Shown: one piece after another, positions 63,266-64,000 of the stretch
Numbering within the stretch: position 1 is the stretch's first letter
Layout of the letters: every line of letters starts with the position of its first letter
Source of the DNA: Ureibacillus sinduriensis BLB-1 = JCM 15800
Lineage (GTDB): Bacteria > Bacillota > Bacilli > Bacillales_A > Planococcaceae
Assembly (NCBI RefSeq): GCF_000772955.1
Contig: NZ_JPVO01000055.1
Span: forward strand, 434,001-498,000
Length of the DNA stretch: 64,000 nucleotides
Direction: 5' to 3'
Made by a program: the position numbers and the translations under genes
The notes under the pieces: generated by a model
Seen by the model: the letters and a program-made list of their open reading frames with translations, nothing else
What the model was told of the DNA's origin: nothing
Databases searched by the model: none

Positions 63266-64000
63266 ATCATGATAAATGGGAAGACGGTAAAATTGAAGAT
63301 TTACTAGGTAAAGTACCGAAGATTCATGATCAACGTTCAAAAGAAGATGTTTTAAAACGTCTTAAAGAGGACGGTCTCTTTGATGATGAGCCTTTAAATA
63401 CTAATACTTTAAAAACAAAACAGCCTAAAAGGTTGAACTGGGTTCCCATTGTTGTTTCAATCGCTGCAATATTTATACTGGCTGTCTTAATACCGTCATT
63501 TATGAATCGCGATTCTTCATCGGATACGGCAAATGAAAGCATGGAAACAAGTACTACTGAGTCAAGCGATATGCAGGAGATGAAGATTTCGGAGTCGACA
63601 GCGGAAGAGTCGGAAATGCGTACTTTCAATACGATGGAAACAGATCTTCGTACAGCGGTTTACCCTGAGGAAGTTGAAGGAAATACCTTATTTAAACTGG
63701 GGTTAGCCAGTGATGCTGCGGACAGCGTGCCGATAACTGTATTAATTCCAAATGACATTATCCAGCAGGATTTTGGAAGTGTCGCACCAAGCGGGGTAGA
63801 ACTGTATAATCATTACGCACCACTCTTTAATGAAAGTGCGATAGGATTTGCGGATTATCACCCATATATGGGCACGATTTCGGAGTTAGACGATCGAGTC
63901 ATCCATACCCTGCCAGATGATCAGCAGTATGACCTGGCCAGTGGTGCCCTTACTACTTATTTCGCATCATTAGTGGATACTTTCAGCGATTCTTATGAAG
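63262..64000 (+). CDS. rsiX: Anti-sigma-X factor RsiX, N-terminal part (runs off window end)
   Basis: The frame is open from ATG 63262 to the window end, giving about 246 residues. It begins MNHDKWEDGKIEDLLGKVP with a short cytosolic region (~1-58) that would bind SigX. One transmembrane helix follows (WVPIVVSIAAIFILAVLIP, residues ~60-80), then a Ser/Thr/Glu-rich linker and an extracytoplasmic domain. AAAGGAGG precedes the ATG within sigX. The topology and position are those of RsiX. The 3' end is beyond the window. Confidence 0.88.
   Translation, partial: MNHDKWEDGKIEDLLGKVPKIHDQRSKEDVLKRLKEDGLFDDEPLNTNTLKTKQPKRLNWVPIVVSIAAIFILAVLIPSFMNRDSSSDTANESMETSTTESSDMQEMKISESTAEESEMRTFNTMETDLRTAVYPEEVEGNTLFKLGLASDAADSVPITVLIPNDIIQQDFGSVAPSGVELYNHYAPLFNESAIGFADYHPYMGTISELDDRVIHTLPDDQQYDLASGALTTYFASLVDTFSDSYE

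Overview
The window is a chromosomal segment of a low-GC, endospore-forming member of the Bacillales. Gene order follows the Bacillus subtilis chromosome in several blocks: ynzC-tkt-[lia]-sirA-yneF, yqkD...yqkE...yqkF-nudF-spoIIM-fur-xerD-deoB, spoIIAA-AB-sigF-lysA, ribT-ypuF-scpA-scpB-dacB-rluB-resABCDE-sigX-rsiX. Several gains and losses relative to B. subtilis, and the repeat types, suggest a Planococcaceae/Caryophanaceae-like genus (Lysinibacillus/Solibacillus/Sporosarcina relatives). That placement is inference, not proof.

Region 1 (1-17319, all +) is a near-complete anaerobic (early cobalt insertion) cobalamin operon. It runs from the truncated 3' part of cbiH60 through cbiJ, C, D, ET, L, F, G, A, a precorrin-2 dehydrogenase, SUMT, a nitroreductase, btuR, cobQ, an unassigned SAM methyltransferase and a CbiW-CbiX fusion ending in eight histidines. 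A terminator follows, then cbiB, cobD and a CobC-like phosphatase. Most junctions overlap by 1-50 bp, indicating translational coupling. cobU/cobS are not in the window.

Region 2 (17.4-25.5 kb) holds ynzC, tkt, sirA and yneF. Between tkt and sirA lie a 104-bp-period tandem array of palindromes and, on the minus strand, a LiaIHFSR envelope-stress module.

Region 3 (25.5-36.3 kb, mostly minus) contains an alpha/beta hydrolase and a ketone-body operon (scoA-scoB-gntP-hbdH) with a PAS/AAA+ regulator that lacks the sigma-54 GAFTGA loop. It also has yqkE, an amino-acid permease behind a glycine riboswitch, a VanZ-like protein and an aldo/keto reductase.

Region 4 (36.4-43.7 kb) has nudF, a SpoIIM-like gene with a sigma-E-type promoter, fur, xerD, deoB and pdp. 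A complete IS4-family element (13-bp inverted repeats, 9-bp target duplication) sits between fur and xerD, inside a 34-bp repeat.

Region 5 (43.7-64 kb) has a SulP transporter, the spoIIA operon with a strong sigma-H promoter and spoVAF in place of a full spoVA operon, lysA plus a 34-aa membrane ORF, ribT, ypuF, scpAB, a DD-carboxypeptidase, rluB, the resABC cytochrome c maturation genes, the resDE two-component system, and sigX with a partial rsiX preceded by an autoregulatory-type promoter. A ~190-bp MITE-like element occurs twice in inverted orientation (43.7 and 55.2 kb), the second copy where B. subtilis carries spmAB.

No wholly new defence or metabolic system is evident. The most unusual items are the CbiW-CbiX-His8 fusion with its neighbouring methyltransferase, the palindrome array, the paired mobile repeat, and the GAFTGA-less ketone-body regulator.
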